Below, one piece after another: positions 34,005 through 41,740 of a DNA stretch of 64,000 bases. Both the position numbers and the translations under genes were made by a program. The stretch spans positions 310,001-374,000 of the forward strand of contig NZ_JAKIHP010000001.1 of NCBI RefSeq assembly GCF_021608265.1, given 5' to 3'. Every line of letters begins with the position of its first letter. Within the stretch, counting starts at the first letter, position 1. The notes under the pieces were generated by a model. That model saw only the letters and a list, made by a program, of their open reading frames with translations, had not been told where the DNA came from and searched no databases. This DNA comes from Flavobacterium wongokense. Its GTDB lineage: Bacteria > Bacteroidota > Bacteroidia > Flavobacteriales > Flavobacteriaceae.

Positions 34005-34077
34005 TAGCGGGAACAGGACTCGAACCTGTGACCTTCGGGTTATGAGCCCGACGAGCTGCCTACTGCTCTATCCCGCG
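34005..34077 (-). tRNA. Initiator tRNA-Met (CAT)
   Basis: 73 nt without CCA. The cloverleaf folds: acceptor arm starting CGCGGGA, D-arm stem GAGC/GCTC, anticodon loop CTCATAA on a stem with three consecutive G-C pairs (GGG/CCC), T-arm ACAGG-TTCGAGT-CCTGT. The GGG/CCC anticodon stem and the unpaired first base pair (C1 opposite T72) are initiator marks; most bacterial initiators have C1 opposite A72. CCA is not encoded (CTA follows). Confidence 0.93.
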
Positions 34078-34088
34078 CTGTTCGGGTG

Positions 34089-34118
34089 CAAATATACAAC
34101 GAAAATCTTATAAGTCAA
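34089..34118 (-). promoter_or_regulatory. Promoter of the initiator tRNA gene
   Basis: Minus-strand TTG (34118-34116), 19-nt spacer and TATATTTG (34096-34089), a full match to TAnnTTTG, 12 nt before the mature 5' end. Confidence 0.6.
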
Positions 34119-34175
34119 GGAAAAAATTGAAAAAACTAATTTTATTATATTTTGTACCTTAGTAAAAAAAGGAAA

Positions 34176-34949
34176 ATGAAGCTCGCGACCTATAACGTAA
34201 ATGGTGTAAACGGAAGGCTCTCAGTATTATTGCGATGGCTTGAAGAAGCAAAGCCCGATATTGTCTGCCTACAAGAACTGAAGGCACCGCAGGATAAATT
34301 TCCGTTAAAAGCCATTAATGATGCCGGTTATAATGCCATTTGGCATGGACAGAAACAGTGGAATGGCGTTGCCATACTTTCCAAAGAGGAAATAAAGGAA
34401 ATCGGGAAAACACTTCCGGGAGACGATAAAGATTTACAAAGCCGTTATATGGAAGTGCTTTGGAAAGATAAATTGGTAATTGCCTGTTTGTACCTTCCCA
34501 ATGGAAATCCTGCACCCGGTCCAAAATTCGATTACAAACTCGAGTGGTTTAAACGGTTGCATCAGCGTGCAAAAGTCCTTCTCACATTTAATGTTCCTGT
34601 TGCTCTTGTAGGAGATTTTAATGTAATGCCCACAGAACTTGATGTCTACAAGCCCGAACGTTGGGTGGATGACGCGCTTTTCAGGCCAGAAGTACGCAAT
34701 GCATTTAAAAAATTGGTTAATCAAGGCTGGACCGATGCCATTCGTGAACTCTACCCAAATGAAATCATTTATACCTTCTGGGATTATTTTAGGAATGCCT
34801 ATGGACGCAATGCCGGATTGCGCATAGATCATTTTCTTTTGAATCCTGTCCTGAAACCAAAACTGCTTTCCGGTGGTGTGGATAAGAAAGTGCGGGGTTG
34901 GGAGAAAACCAGCGACCATGCCCCGGTGTGGATTGAAATAGCTATGTAA
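34176..34949 (+). CDS. xth: Exodeoxyribonuclease III family AP endonuclease
   Basis: 257 residues from MKLATYNVNGVNGR; an 8-residue upstream extension is possible but not typical. It removes abasic sites and 3' blocks in base-excision repair. Family motifs: NVNGVNGR (Asn for metal), CLQELKAPQDKFP (catalytic Glu), LVGDFNVMPTELDVY (Asp/Asn), RIDHFLLNP and a terminal TSDHAPVWIEI with the catalytic His. Length is normal. Stand-alone gene. Confidence 0.93.
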   Translation: MKLATYNVNGVNGRLSVLLRWLEEAKPDIVCLQELKAPQDKFPLKAINDAGYNAIWHGQKQWNGVAILSKEEIKEIGKTLPGDDKDLQSRYMEVLWKDKLVIACLYLPNGNPAPGPKFDYKLEWFKRLHQRAKVLLTFNVPVALVGDFNVMPTELDVYKPERWVDDALFRPEVRNAFKKLVNQGWTDAIRELYPNEIIYTFWDYFRNAYGRNAGLRIDHFLLNPVLKPKLLSGGVDKKVRGWEKTSDHAPVWIEIAM

Positions 34950-35022
34950 AGCATGCTCGTGGTCATGAAAATTATATAATCAGCTGTTCCTAATGATATA
35001 ACATAGTCGGTTGTGCAAGTTA

Positions 35023-35030
35023 TAACTTTG
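35023..35030 (+). promoter_or_regulatory. -7 element overlapped by an inverted repeat
   Basis: TAACTTTG matches TAnnTTTG; no good -33 TTG is at the right distance. The inverted repeat GTTATAA (35019-35025) / TTATAAC (35033-35039) covers it and lies just upstream of a TTG start codon. Confidence 0.35.
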
Positions 35031-35056
35031 ACTTATAACATTAAAACATTACTATT

Positions 35057-35740
35057 TTGAAAACAACAGCCACCACCGGAAACGATAAAACAACTACTGT
35101 CAAAAAAACGACCGTAAAAACTTCAACTGCCAAAGATACTTCGCATGGCAAAAGTTCCATCACTGACAAAAGTACTCCAAAGGTAAAAACAACAGTGCGC
35201 AGTACAACCATCAAACATCCTGCAACTGAGAAACTCACTGCTAAAAACACTACGGTTCATGCTGCAAATGCCTCAGCTAAAACAACTGCCGCTAAAGCTC
35301 CAATCCGCCGTAAAAGAAGTCCGCGAAAAGCATATGACTTCAATTCAAAAATTGTTCTTTACGAACATACTGGCATGCTGCTGAACGGCTTTATCATATT
35401 GGTAGGTTTGTTTATGGTTTTTGAAGGAATCCTTGGATTCCAAAGTGAAACTGTACTTACTATATTTACAACCAACACAACCCATGCTACAATCCATCTG
35501 ATTCTTGGACTAATTACCATTGCAGTCGGAATGAAGGAAAGTGCTTTTGGATACTCGGTTTTCCTTGGATTGCTTTTGGCTACCGTAGGAGTGTTGCGTT
35601 TTATTCCATCGACTGCTCCTCTTGTGATTAACTACCTAAATGTAAACGAAGCCGTTGCCGTTATGAATATTTCTATTGGTGTAATTGCATTATTGCTTTC
35701 GTTTACAGATACCAAAACGTACCATGCGGTACATCAATAA
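35057..35740 (+). CDS. Four-helix membrane protein with long Lys/Thr-rich N-terminus, TTG start
   Basis: 227 residues. The reading frame has a stop at 35042-35044 and no ATG until about residue 105, so the TTG at 35057 is the likely start. The first ~95 residues are low-complexity Lys/Thr/Ala (KKTTVKTSTAKD ...) and end in a basic patch RRKRSPRKAYDF. Four hydrophobic helices follow (about 105-128, 142-160, 164-185, 197-214), similar in layout to DUF4383-type small membrane proteins. The tail resembles histone H1-like or nucleic-acid-binding tails, so it may tie DNA to the membrane; this is conjecture. Confidence 0.7.
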   Translation: MKTTATTGNDKTTTVKKTTVKTSTAKDTSHGKSSITDKSTPKVKTTVRSTTIKHPATEKLTAKNTTVHAANASAKTTAAKAPIRRKRSPRKAYDFNSKIVLYEHTGMLLNGFIILVGLFMVFEGILGFQSETVLTIFTTNTTHATIHLILGLITIAVGMKESAFGYSVFLGLLLATVGVLRFIPSTAPLVINYLNVNEAVAVMNISIGVIALLLSFTDTKTYHAVHQ

Positions 35741-35773
35741 CATTAAATTGTTCTTAATTTTAGGTTTATGTAT

Positions 35774-35802
35774 TTGATAACGATTATTTATGTTTACTTT
35801 TG
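35774..35802 (+). promoter_or_regulatory. Promoter of the J-domain/KTSC gene
   Basis: TTG (35774-35776), 18-nt spacer and TACTTTTG (35795-35802), full match to TAnnTTTG, about 43 nt before the ATG. Confidence 0.6.
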
Positions 35803-35844
35803 CACCCAATTTAAAAAAGCGCTAATAGCTTATATTCCAGCAAA

Positions 35845-36297
35845 ATGAACACAAAAAAGATCATTGAGTACCGCGCCTTATTGGGTGTTACCAAAACGGC
35901 AACCTTAAAAGAGTTGAAAACGATTTACAGAAACTGCATGAAGGACATCCATCCGGATACCATCCAGGATGAAGCGGAACGTTTGGCAGCAGAAGAAAAA
36001 AGCACTGAGATTATTGCTGCTTATCATTTCCTGGTAAGCATTGCGCCGGAAACACTTGAAAAAGGCAAGGAAGAATACACCCGAATTACAAGCACAACCA
36101 ATATCGCTGATTTTTATTATGAAAAAGGCGTGCTTTATATCACATTCCTTGACGGAAGCGAGTTTGAGTACTTTGGGGTTTTAAGGCCAATTTATATTAA
36201 GATGGTCAATGCCGAATCGCCAAGCCGTTTTGCAAGAAGGCACATCTATAACGAATATATTTACAGAAGCACTTCCAAATTAGTTGCCGCTGTTTAA
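35845..36297 (+). CDS. J-domain-like/KTSC domain protein
   Basis: 150 residues. The first ~70 residues look like a J domain: YRALLGVTKTATLKELKTIY, then IHPDTI with the HPD triplet, then the helix STEIIAAYHFL. The second half (~90-145) is a KTSC domain (VLYITFLDGSEFEYFGV ... RHIYNEYIYR). J domains stimulate Hsp70; KTSC domains are found in single-domain proteins of unknown role. No zinc finger or substrate domain is present. It has its own promoter and terminator. Confidence 0.8.
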   Translation: MNTKKIIEYRALLGVTKTATLKELKTIYRNCMKDIHPDTIQDEAERLAAEEKSTEIIAAYHFLVSIAPETLEKGKEEYTRITSTTNIADFYYEKGVLYITFLDGSEFEYFGVLRPIYIKMVNAESPSRFARRHIYNEYIYRSTSKLVAAV

Positions 36298-36306
36298 CTA
36301 AAATTA

Positions 36307-36337
36307 AAAAAGGTCTTGATATTCTCAAGACCTTTTT
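36307..36337. terminator. Bidirectional terminator
   Basis: AAAAAGGTCTTGA (36307-36319) / TCAAGACCTTTTT (36325-36337), 13-bp stem and 5-nt loop, between the convergent KTSC and LRR genes. Confidence 0.85.
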
Positions 36338-36380
36338 CACCTAACAAAATTTAATTTTATAAAAACTAAAAACAAGAGTT

Positions 36381-37235
36381 CTATTCATCTGCTGCAAAAG
36401 CAGAGTTTTTATCGATACTCACTTTCAGGGTAGTCGCAACTCCCTGCTCATTAACCATAGTCATGTTAAGAGTATCAAGCTTAGAAAGGTTTTTAGAAAC
36501 CAATCCGTTGAACATATTATACGAAATGTTCATTTCTTTAAGATTGTGTAATTTTTCAAGGTCGAACGGAACCTGTCCATCCATTTTGTTTTCAAATAAA
36601 CTTAAGGTTTCCAATGAAGATAGGTTTGAGACTTCTTTATCTAATTTTCCGGTAAGCTTGTTACTGTTCAATAACAAAACTTTTAATGATTTTAATTGGT
36701 AGTAGGAAGCTGGGATTTGTCCTTCGATTTCATTGTTGAACAATGATAAGGTTTCAAGCTTTGATAAATTCCCAACAGCCACAGGCAATTGTCCTGTAAG
36801 CCTGTTCATGTGCATTTCAATTGATTTCAATTGGGTCGCATTTCCTAAAGCTTCCGGCAAAGCACCTGATACCTGATTGAATGCAACATTCAGTTTGGTA
36901 AGGTTTTTTAAGTTCCCGATTGATGCAGGCAAAACACCTGTAATATTATTTCTGAAAAGGTTTAAAACCTGCAAAGAAGTTAAATCACCTATTTCTTTTG
37001 GAAGCTCTCCGGTAAGATTGTTGTTTACTAATTTAATAGACACCACTTTATCATTTTGGATTTCTACACCATACCAAGTTGATGGCGAAGATTTTAAATC
37101 CCATTTGTTTGTCCATTGCGAACCTTTGGTGGCTTTGTTCAATTTGATCAAAGCATTTTTTTCAGTCGATGAGATTTCTGCAAAGCAGGAAACCGACGCC
37201 AAAAGTACTGTTACGTAGGTAAATAATGTTTTCAT
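36381..37235 (-). CDS. Secreted leucine-rich-repeat protein
   Basis: 284 residues. Signal peptide MKTLFTYVTVLLASVSCFA, then an LRR cap (ALIKLNKATKGSQWTNKWDL ... TWYGVEI) and about seven repeats of the plant-type LxxLxLxxNxxxGxLPxxIG (for example LQVLNLFRNNITGVLPASIG). This is the LRRNT_2-like architecture used for protein binding. It is not related by arrangement to the larger LRR protein upstream. No sorting tail seen. Stand-alone gene. Confidence 0.85.
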   Translation of the reverse strand: MKTLFTYVTVLLASVSCFAEISSTEKNALIKLNKATKGSQWTNKWDLKSSPSTWYGVEIQNDKVVSIKLVNNNLTGELPKEIGDLTSLQVLNLFRNNITGVLPASIGNLKNLTKLNVAFNQVSGALPEALGNATQLKSIEMHMNRLTGQLPVAVGNLSKLETLSLFNNEIEGQIPASYYQLKSLKVLLLNSNKLTGKLDKEVSNLSSLETLSLFENKMDGQVPFDLEKLHNLKEMNISYNMFNGLVSKNLSKLDTLNMTMVNEQGVATTLKVSIDKNSAFAADE

Positions 37236-37264
37236 ATCATTTAGGTTTGAGGGTTATGACGTTG

Positions 37265-37295
37265 TAAAACTATAAGAGTAGTCGTTTAAAAACAA
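37265..37295 (-). promoter_or_regulatory. Putative promoter of the LRR gene
   Basis: Minus-strand TTG (37295-37293), 20-nt spacer, TAGTTTTA (37272-37265), one mismatch to TAnnTTTG, about 30 nt before the ATG. Confidence 0.35.
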
Positions 37296-37415
37296 AAATA
37301 ATCGATGAAATGCACATTTACTATTATTTTTTATATATTTATCTTACAAATGTTTGTCAGATTCCTACTAAAATTGGAAAAATAGTTAAAAAAAAATCAT
37401 TTAAATAATATTTTT

Positions 37416-37423
37416 TACATTTG
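37416..37423 (+). promoter_or_regulatory. -7 element of the DUF1761 gene
   Basis: TACATTTG matches TAnnTTTG, 28 nt before the ATG; no TTG at the usual distance upstream. Confidence 0.4.
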
Positions 37424-37451
37424 GGACACTAACCAATTAAACCTAAACAAT

Positions 37452-37940
37452 ATGGAATTTAATTTTTACGCAGTTTTAGTCGCAATGCTTGTGACTTTAG
37501 TTATTGGATTCATCTGGTACAGCCCAAAAGTATTTGGAACGATTTGGATGAGGGAATCAGGAATGACCGAAGAAAAGGCCAAACAGGGAAATATGTTAAA
37601 GATTTTCGGATTGACTATTCTTTACTCTTTTATGCTGGCATTTATGATGTCTGCATTGACGGTTCACCAAATGGGTGCTTTGGGAATGATCGGTGGTCCC
37701 GATTTCATTGCAACCGCAAAACCATCCTTCTCTGCATTCATGAGCGATTATGGTACGGCTTTCCGAACTTACAAGCATGGTGCCTTACACGGATTCATGT
37801 CTGGGGTTTTCCTGGCGCTTCCTATCACAGCCATCAATGGTTTATTTGAGCATAAATCCTGGAAATACATGTTGATTAACGCAGGATATTGGATTGTCTG
37901 CATGACCATTATGGGAGCAATCGTTTGCCGTTGGGTTTAA
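37452..37940 (+). CDS. DUF1761 family membrane protein
   Basis: 162 residues with four hydrophobic helices. The N-terminal VIGFIWYSPKVFGTIWMRESGMTEEKAK is characteristic of DUF1761 proteins, which are small membrane proteins of unknown function common in Bacteroidota. Stand-alone, followed by a terminator. Confidence 0.85.
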   Translation: MEFNFYAVLVAMLVTLVIGFIWYSPKVFGTIWMRESGMTEEKAKQGNMLKIFGLTILYSFMLAFMMSALTVHQMGALGMIGGPDFIATAKPSFSAFMSDYGTAFRTYKHGALHGFMSGVFLALPITAINGLFEHKSWKYMLINAGYWIVCMTIMGAIVCRWV

Positions 37941-37960
37941 TTTAACATTTAATATAACTG

Positions 37961-37992
37961 AATCGCTCTACATTTGTGGAGCGATTTTTTTT
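37961..37992 (+). terminator. Terminator after the DUF1761 gene
   Basis: AATCGCTC (37961-37968) / GAGCGATT (37979-37986) followed by a T run to 37992. Confidence 0.8.
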
Positions 37993-37997
37993 ACTTA

Positions 37998-39143
37998 TTG
38001 GAAACCATTACTTATAAAATATATGTTGCAATTGACCAACTTCCCGATTCCTGGGATGAAGTTGCGCAACATAATGCGTTTTTGCAGACTCATTATTTAA
38101 AGGTACTCGAAGAATCGGCGCCCACCAATATGCAGTGTTTCTACATCGGTATTTTTGAAAAAGCCGAACTTATAGGCGTTGCACTGGCGCAATACCTTAA
38201 TTTGAATAAACTGGAATCTTTTGGCGAAAGGGACAAATGCCTGAAAACTTCTGTACGCAACTTTGTGTTCCGGAATTTTGGTTCGCATACCTTGTTTCTG
38301 GGAAATAATATGATCACAGGACAAAATGGTTATATCTTTAATAAAGAGATTGATTCGAAAACCATTGGACAGATACTCAAACAATGCGCCGATGAGATTA
38401 CGGCTTACTTTAAAAAACAAAGCATAAAAATCCACATTGTTTCATTTAAGGATTTCTACAAGGATTGTGCTGATGAACTAAAACAATCGGCATTTTCAGA
38501 AATGTACGAATTCAATACGCAGCCCAACATGATTTTTGAATTGAAGCCCGAATGGAAAACCAATGAAGATTATGTTGCCGCACTTTCAAAGAAATACCGC
38601 GACCAATACAAACGGGCACACAAGAAGTTTGAAGGAATTGAAACGCGGGAATTATTCCTGGGCGATATCATTACACATGAAAAAAGGATTTATGAATTGT
38701 ATTACCACGTAGCTAAAAATGCCCCGTTCAACACTTTCTTTTTGGATAAAAACCATTTCTCTTCTTTCAAAAAACAATGCGGTGAACGATTTATCCTGAT
38801 TGGTTATTTTTTGGATAACGAATTGGTTGGCTTCCACACCTTATTGCTTAACGGAACCACTTTGGAAACTTATTTCCTGGGTTATGATGAAAAAATCCAA
38901 AAGGAAAAAATGCTGTACCTGAACATGTTGTACAACATGACAAAATATGGCATTGAAAATCAGTTTAAGGAAATCATTTTCGGAAGGACTGCCTTGGAAA
39001 TTAAGAGCTCAGTTGGTGCAGAACCGGTAATGATGTCCGGATTCATTTACCATAACAATAAACTAATCGATAAGTATTTTGATAAAATATTTCAAAGATT
39101 AGAGCCAAATATAAGTTGGCAGCAACGGCATCCGTTTAAGTAA
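37998..39143 (+). CDS. FemAB/GNAT-like acyltransferase, probable TTG start
   Basis: 381 residues. Reading could begin at a TTG at 37974, but that lies inside a terminator hairpin, so I choose the TTG at 37998 (METITYKIYV when read as Met). The C-terminal half (YVAALSKKYRDQYKRAHKKF, LIGYFLDNELVGFHTLLLN, YFLGYDEKIQKEKMLYLNML) fits the peptidoglycan-type FemAB/GNAT-like fold (Acetyltransf_6 or PF04339 type). The acceptor is unknown. It overlaps the convergent ABC-F gene by 8 nt at its 3' end. Confidence 0.7.
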   Translation: METITYKIYVAIDQLPDSWDEVAQHNAFLQTHYLKVLEESAPTNMQCFYIGIFEKAELIGVALAQYLNLNKLESFGERDKCLKTSVRNFVFRNFGSHTLFLGNNMITGQNGYIFNKEIDSKTIGQILKQCADEITAYFKKQSIKIHIVSFKDFYKDCADELKQSAFSEMYEFNTQPNMIFELKPEWKTNEDYVAALSKKYRDQYKRAHKKFEGIETRELFLGDIITHEKRIYELYYHVAKNAPFNTFFLDKNHFSSFKKQCGERFILIGYFLDNELVGFHTLLLNGTTLETYFLGYDEKIQKEKMLYLNMLYNMTKYGIENQFKEIIFGRTALEIKSSVGAEPVMMSGFIYHNNKLIDKYFDKIFQRLEPNISWQQRHPFK

Positions 39144-41049
39144 GCGCGTCAATTTCGCCCTGAACCACTTCCCAGTCTTCAAGCAATTTATCCAGTTCCT
39201 GTTTTTTCTTATTGTAAGCCATAAAGAAATTAGCGTCTTCAACATGCTTGTCATAATTTGACGCCAACGCCTTATCATCAGCCTGAATGTCTTTTTCCAA
39301 TTGTTGTATCTGGCTTTCGATTTTGCTCAACCGATTTTGCAACGATTTGTTTTTCTTCTGCTCTTCGTAGGATAGGTTTTTGGTTTCCTTATTATTTGTA
39401 TTGGAAGCCACCACATCTTTCTTCTCAATTTCGCGCATATTGTTTGCGTTGCGCTGTTCCAAAAAGTAATTGATGTCACCTAAATACTCCTTTATCTTCT
39501 GATCCTTGAATTCATAAACGATATTGGACATTCCCTGAAGAAAATCCCTGTCGTGTGAAACCAAAAGCAAGGTTCCCTCATATTTCTGAAGTGCGGCTTT
39601 CAATACGTTTTTCGATTTGATGTCCAAGTGATTCGTCGGCTCATCCATTACCAAAACATTGATAGGCTGAAGCAGCAATTTACACAAGGCCAAACGGTTT
39701 CGTTCTCCTCCCGAAAGCACCTTCACTTTCTTCTCTACATCATCGCCACGGAATAAAAATGCACCCAGCATGTCACGGACCTTCATCCTGTTCGTATCCG
39801 AAGCTGCGTTGGTCATCGTTTCCAATAAGGTAATTTCGCCGTCGAGGTATTCTGCCTGATTTTGGGCAAAATAACCCAGCTGTACATTGTGCCCCAATTT
39901 TATCGAACCTTGGTATTTGAATTCGTTTACGATGGCTTTCATAAACGTTGATTTCCCTTGTCCGTTCTGGCCTACAAAGGCAATCTTGGAACCACGTTCC
40001 ACCAAAAGTGAAATGTCTTTTAGGATGGTTTTATCTCCATAAGCTTTTGTAACATGCTCCGCTTCAATCACTACACGTCCCGGAGTCTGCGAAACGGGAA
40101 ACGAAATATTCATCACCGAGTTGTCATCTTCATCAACCTCAATGCGTTCCACCTTATCCAATTTCTTGATCAGCGACTGCGCCATAGAAGCTTTTGAAGC
40201 TTTCGCACGGAATTTTTCAATCAGTTTTTCGGTTTCCTCAATTTTCTTTGCCTGGTTTTTTTGCGTTGCCAATTGCTTTTCACGGATTTCCTCACGCAGC
40301 ACTAAATATTTGGAATAAGGTTTGTTGAAGTCGTAAGCCTTCCCCAAGGAAATCTCAATCGTTCTATTCGTAACATTATCCAAAAACATCTTATCGTGTG
40401 AAACGATTACCACGACTCCGGGAAAATTCCTCAAAAATCCTTCAAGCCAAATGATACTTTCGATATCCAAGTGGTTCGTCGGCTCATCCAGAAGCAATAT
40501 GTCATTGGACTGCAATAATAATTTGGCCAATTCGATACGCATTCTCCATCCACCCGAAAAAGTATCGGTTTGATTATTGAATTCCTCACGCTTGAAACCA
40601 AGTCCAAGAAGAATCTTTTCGGTATCACCTACATAATTATAACCGCCTAATATTTCATAATGATGCGTTACATCACTCAATTGTTCAATCAAATCGGAAT
40701 ACGACTGGCTTTCGTAATCGGTTCTTGTTGCCAGCTGATGATTGATTTCGTCAATCTTTAATTCGGCTCTTTTTATTTCATCAAACGCCTGATAGGCTTC
40801 ATCCAATACCGTTCTTCCCTGTTCAAAATCGATATCCTGACGCAGGAATCCAATCTTCACTTCCTTCTCGGTCGCAATCTGACCGGAATCGGGTTTGAAA
40901 TCTCCGGCAAGAATCTTAAGCATCGTCGATTTACCCGCACCATTTTTTCCAACAAGCCCTACCCTGTCTCCCGAACCCAATCGAAAAGTTACTTCTTCAA
41001 AAAGGTAGGTTCCACCAAAAGAAACCGATAAGTTATGGATATTTAACAT
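39136..41049 (-). CDS. ABC-F family ATPase
   Basis: 637 residues from MLNIHNLSVSFGG; a 66-residue upstream extension lacks any domain and is rejected. Two ATP-binding domains without membrane helices: Walker A GKNGAGKST and GQNGQGKST; signatures FSGGWRMRIELAK and LSGGERNRLALCK; Walker B LLLDEPTNHLD and LVMDEPTNHLD. A charged linker (~250-310) and a Lys/Glu-rich coiled-coil C-terminus (~540-637) are present, as in the Uup/YfmR-like group. ABC-F proteins act on the ribosome to rescue translation or protect it from antibiotics; which one cannot be told. Confidence 0.92.
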   Translation of the reverse strand: MLNIHNLSVSFGGTYLFEEVTFRLGSGDRVGLVGKNGAGKSTMLKILAGDFKPDSGQIATEKEVKIGFLRQDIDFEQGRTVLDEAYQAFDEIKRAELKIDEINHQLATRTDYESQSYSDLIEQLSDVTHHYEILGGYNYVGDTEKILLGLGFKREEFNNQTDTFSGGWRMRIELAKLLLQSNDILLLDEPTNHLDIESIIWLEGFLRNFPGVVVIVSHDKMFLDNVTNRTIEISLGKAYDFNKPYSKYLVLREEIREKQLATQKNQAKKIEETEKLIEKFRAKASKASMAQSLIKKLDKVERIEVDEDDNSVMNISFPVSQTPGRVVIEAEHVTKAYGDKTILKDISLLVERGSKIAFVGQNGQGKSTFMKAIVNEFKYQGSIKLGHNVQLGYFAQNQAEYLDGEITLLETMTNAASDTNRMKVRDMLGAFLFRGDDVEKKVKVLSGGERNRLALCKLLLQPINVLVMDEPTNHLDIKSKNVLKAALQKYEGTLLLVSHDRDFLQGMSNIVYEFKDQKIKEYLGDINYFLEQRNANNMREIEKKDVVASNTNNKETKNLSYEEQKKNKSLQNRLSKIESQIQQLEKDIQADDKALASNYDKHVEDANFFMAYNKKKQELDKLLEDWEVVQGEIDALT

Positions 41050-41094
41050 AGAGAAAAAGAATAGTGTATTAGGATTAAAACTGTTGTTTGGATT

Positions 41095-41102
41095 TACCTT
41101 TG
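41095..41102 (+). promoter_or_regulatory. -7 element of the DUF983 gene
   Basis: TACCTTTG matches TAnnTTTG, about 50 nt before the ATG at 41153. No TTG at the usual spacing. Confidence 0.35.
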
Positions 41103-41152
41103 TGCTGCCCATCCGCTGATGCGGAAAGTGTACAACCTTAAAATTTTTGCAA

Positions 41153-41536
41153 ATGTTAAAAAAAGGATCCAAACTAAATAGCATTTTAACAGGAACTTGT
41201 CCAAGATGCCAGGAAGAACGAATGTATGTTGATAGAAATCCGTACAATTTGCCTAAACTTTTTAAGATGCATGAGCATTGCAGCCATTGTGGTTTGCAGT
41301 ACCAGCTTGAGCCGTCATTTTTTTACGGCGCCATGTATGTTAACTACGGACTGACCGTCGCCCTGGGTGTTGCGGTTTTCATCATCACCAAGATTTTTAT
41401 GGGCATGGACATCACCGAATCCTTCCTTTCCATCATCCTGGCGCTTATAATTCTCATGCCTGTCAACCTAAGGCTGTCGCGGAACATTTACATTAATATG
41501 TTTGTTAGTTTTGACAAAGAGGCTGTAAAGGAATAA
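41153..41536 (+). CDS. DUF983 family protein
   Basis: 127 residues. The N-terminal zinc-ribbon-like region GTCPRCQEERMYV ... HEHCSHCGLQY (two CxxC pairs) is followed by EPSFFYGAMYVNYG and two membrane helices. This is the DUF983 pattern; family members are often near cytochrome or cell-envelope genes, but the role is unknown. Start is MLKKGSKLN at the ATG. Confidence 0.88.
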   Translation: MLKKGSKLNSILTGTCPRCQEERMYVDRNPYNLPKLFKMHEHCSHCGLQYQLEPSFFYGAMYVNYGLTVALGVAVFIITKIFMGMDITESFLSIILALIILMPVNLRLSRNIYINMFVSFDKEAVKE

Positions 41537-41577
41537 TTATTCAGGAGCACAACATTATCTTGAATCAGGATGTACTG

Positions 41578-41622
41578 TCCCGCTGTCCGCGCTACATGGT
41601 AGCTAGCTTCCATCGGGGCTAT
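41578..41622. repeat. Structured intergenic element, possible Flavobacteria interspersed repeat
   Basis: The stretch reads TCCCGCTGTCCGC, then the small hairpin GCTAC-ATG-GTAGC, then TAGCTTCCATCGGGGCTA. The outer CCCG and CGGG can pair around the inner hairpin. From memory, similar text (a CCGCTATCCG arm, a variable hairpin and an ATCGGGGCTA arm) recurs between genes in Flavobacteria genomes. I cannot confirm copy number here. Confidence 0.45.
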
Positions 41623-41712
41623 TCCACACTTTTGGCTGTATCTTGTCCATTCAGGAATTTACCCTTTCATCGTTAAAAAGTTACCATAAATCGGAAATTT
41701 AAAAAAAACGTT

Positions 41713-41720
41713 TACTTTTG
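41713..41720 (+). promoter_or_regulatory. -7 element of topA
   Basis: TACTTTTG, full match to TAnnTTTG, 20 nt before the topA ATG. No TTG at the usual spacing upstream; ATCGTTAAAAAGT (41669-41681) lies where a second element might be. Confidence 0.4.
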
Positions 41721-41740
41721 CCGACATAAACAATCGTGAT

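Noticed and set aside
34005..34030. attB/attL copy of the tRNA 3' end
   Set aside because: I looked for the tRNA 3' segment again at the left of the accessory half and did not find it in the window; no integrase gene was seen.
41050..41247. 66-residue N-terminal extension of the ABC-F ATPase
   Set aside because: No domain or signal in the extension; the ABC domain starts cleanly at MLNIHNLSVSFGG.
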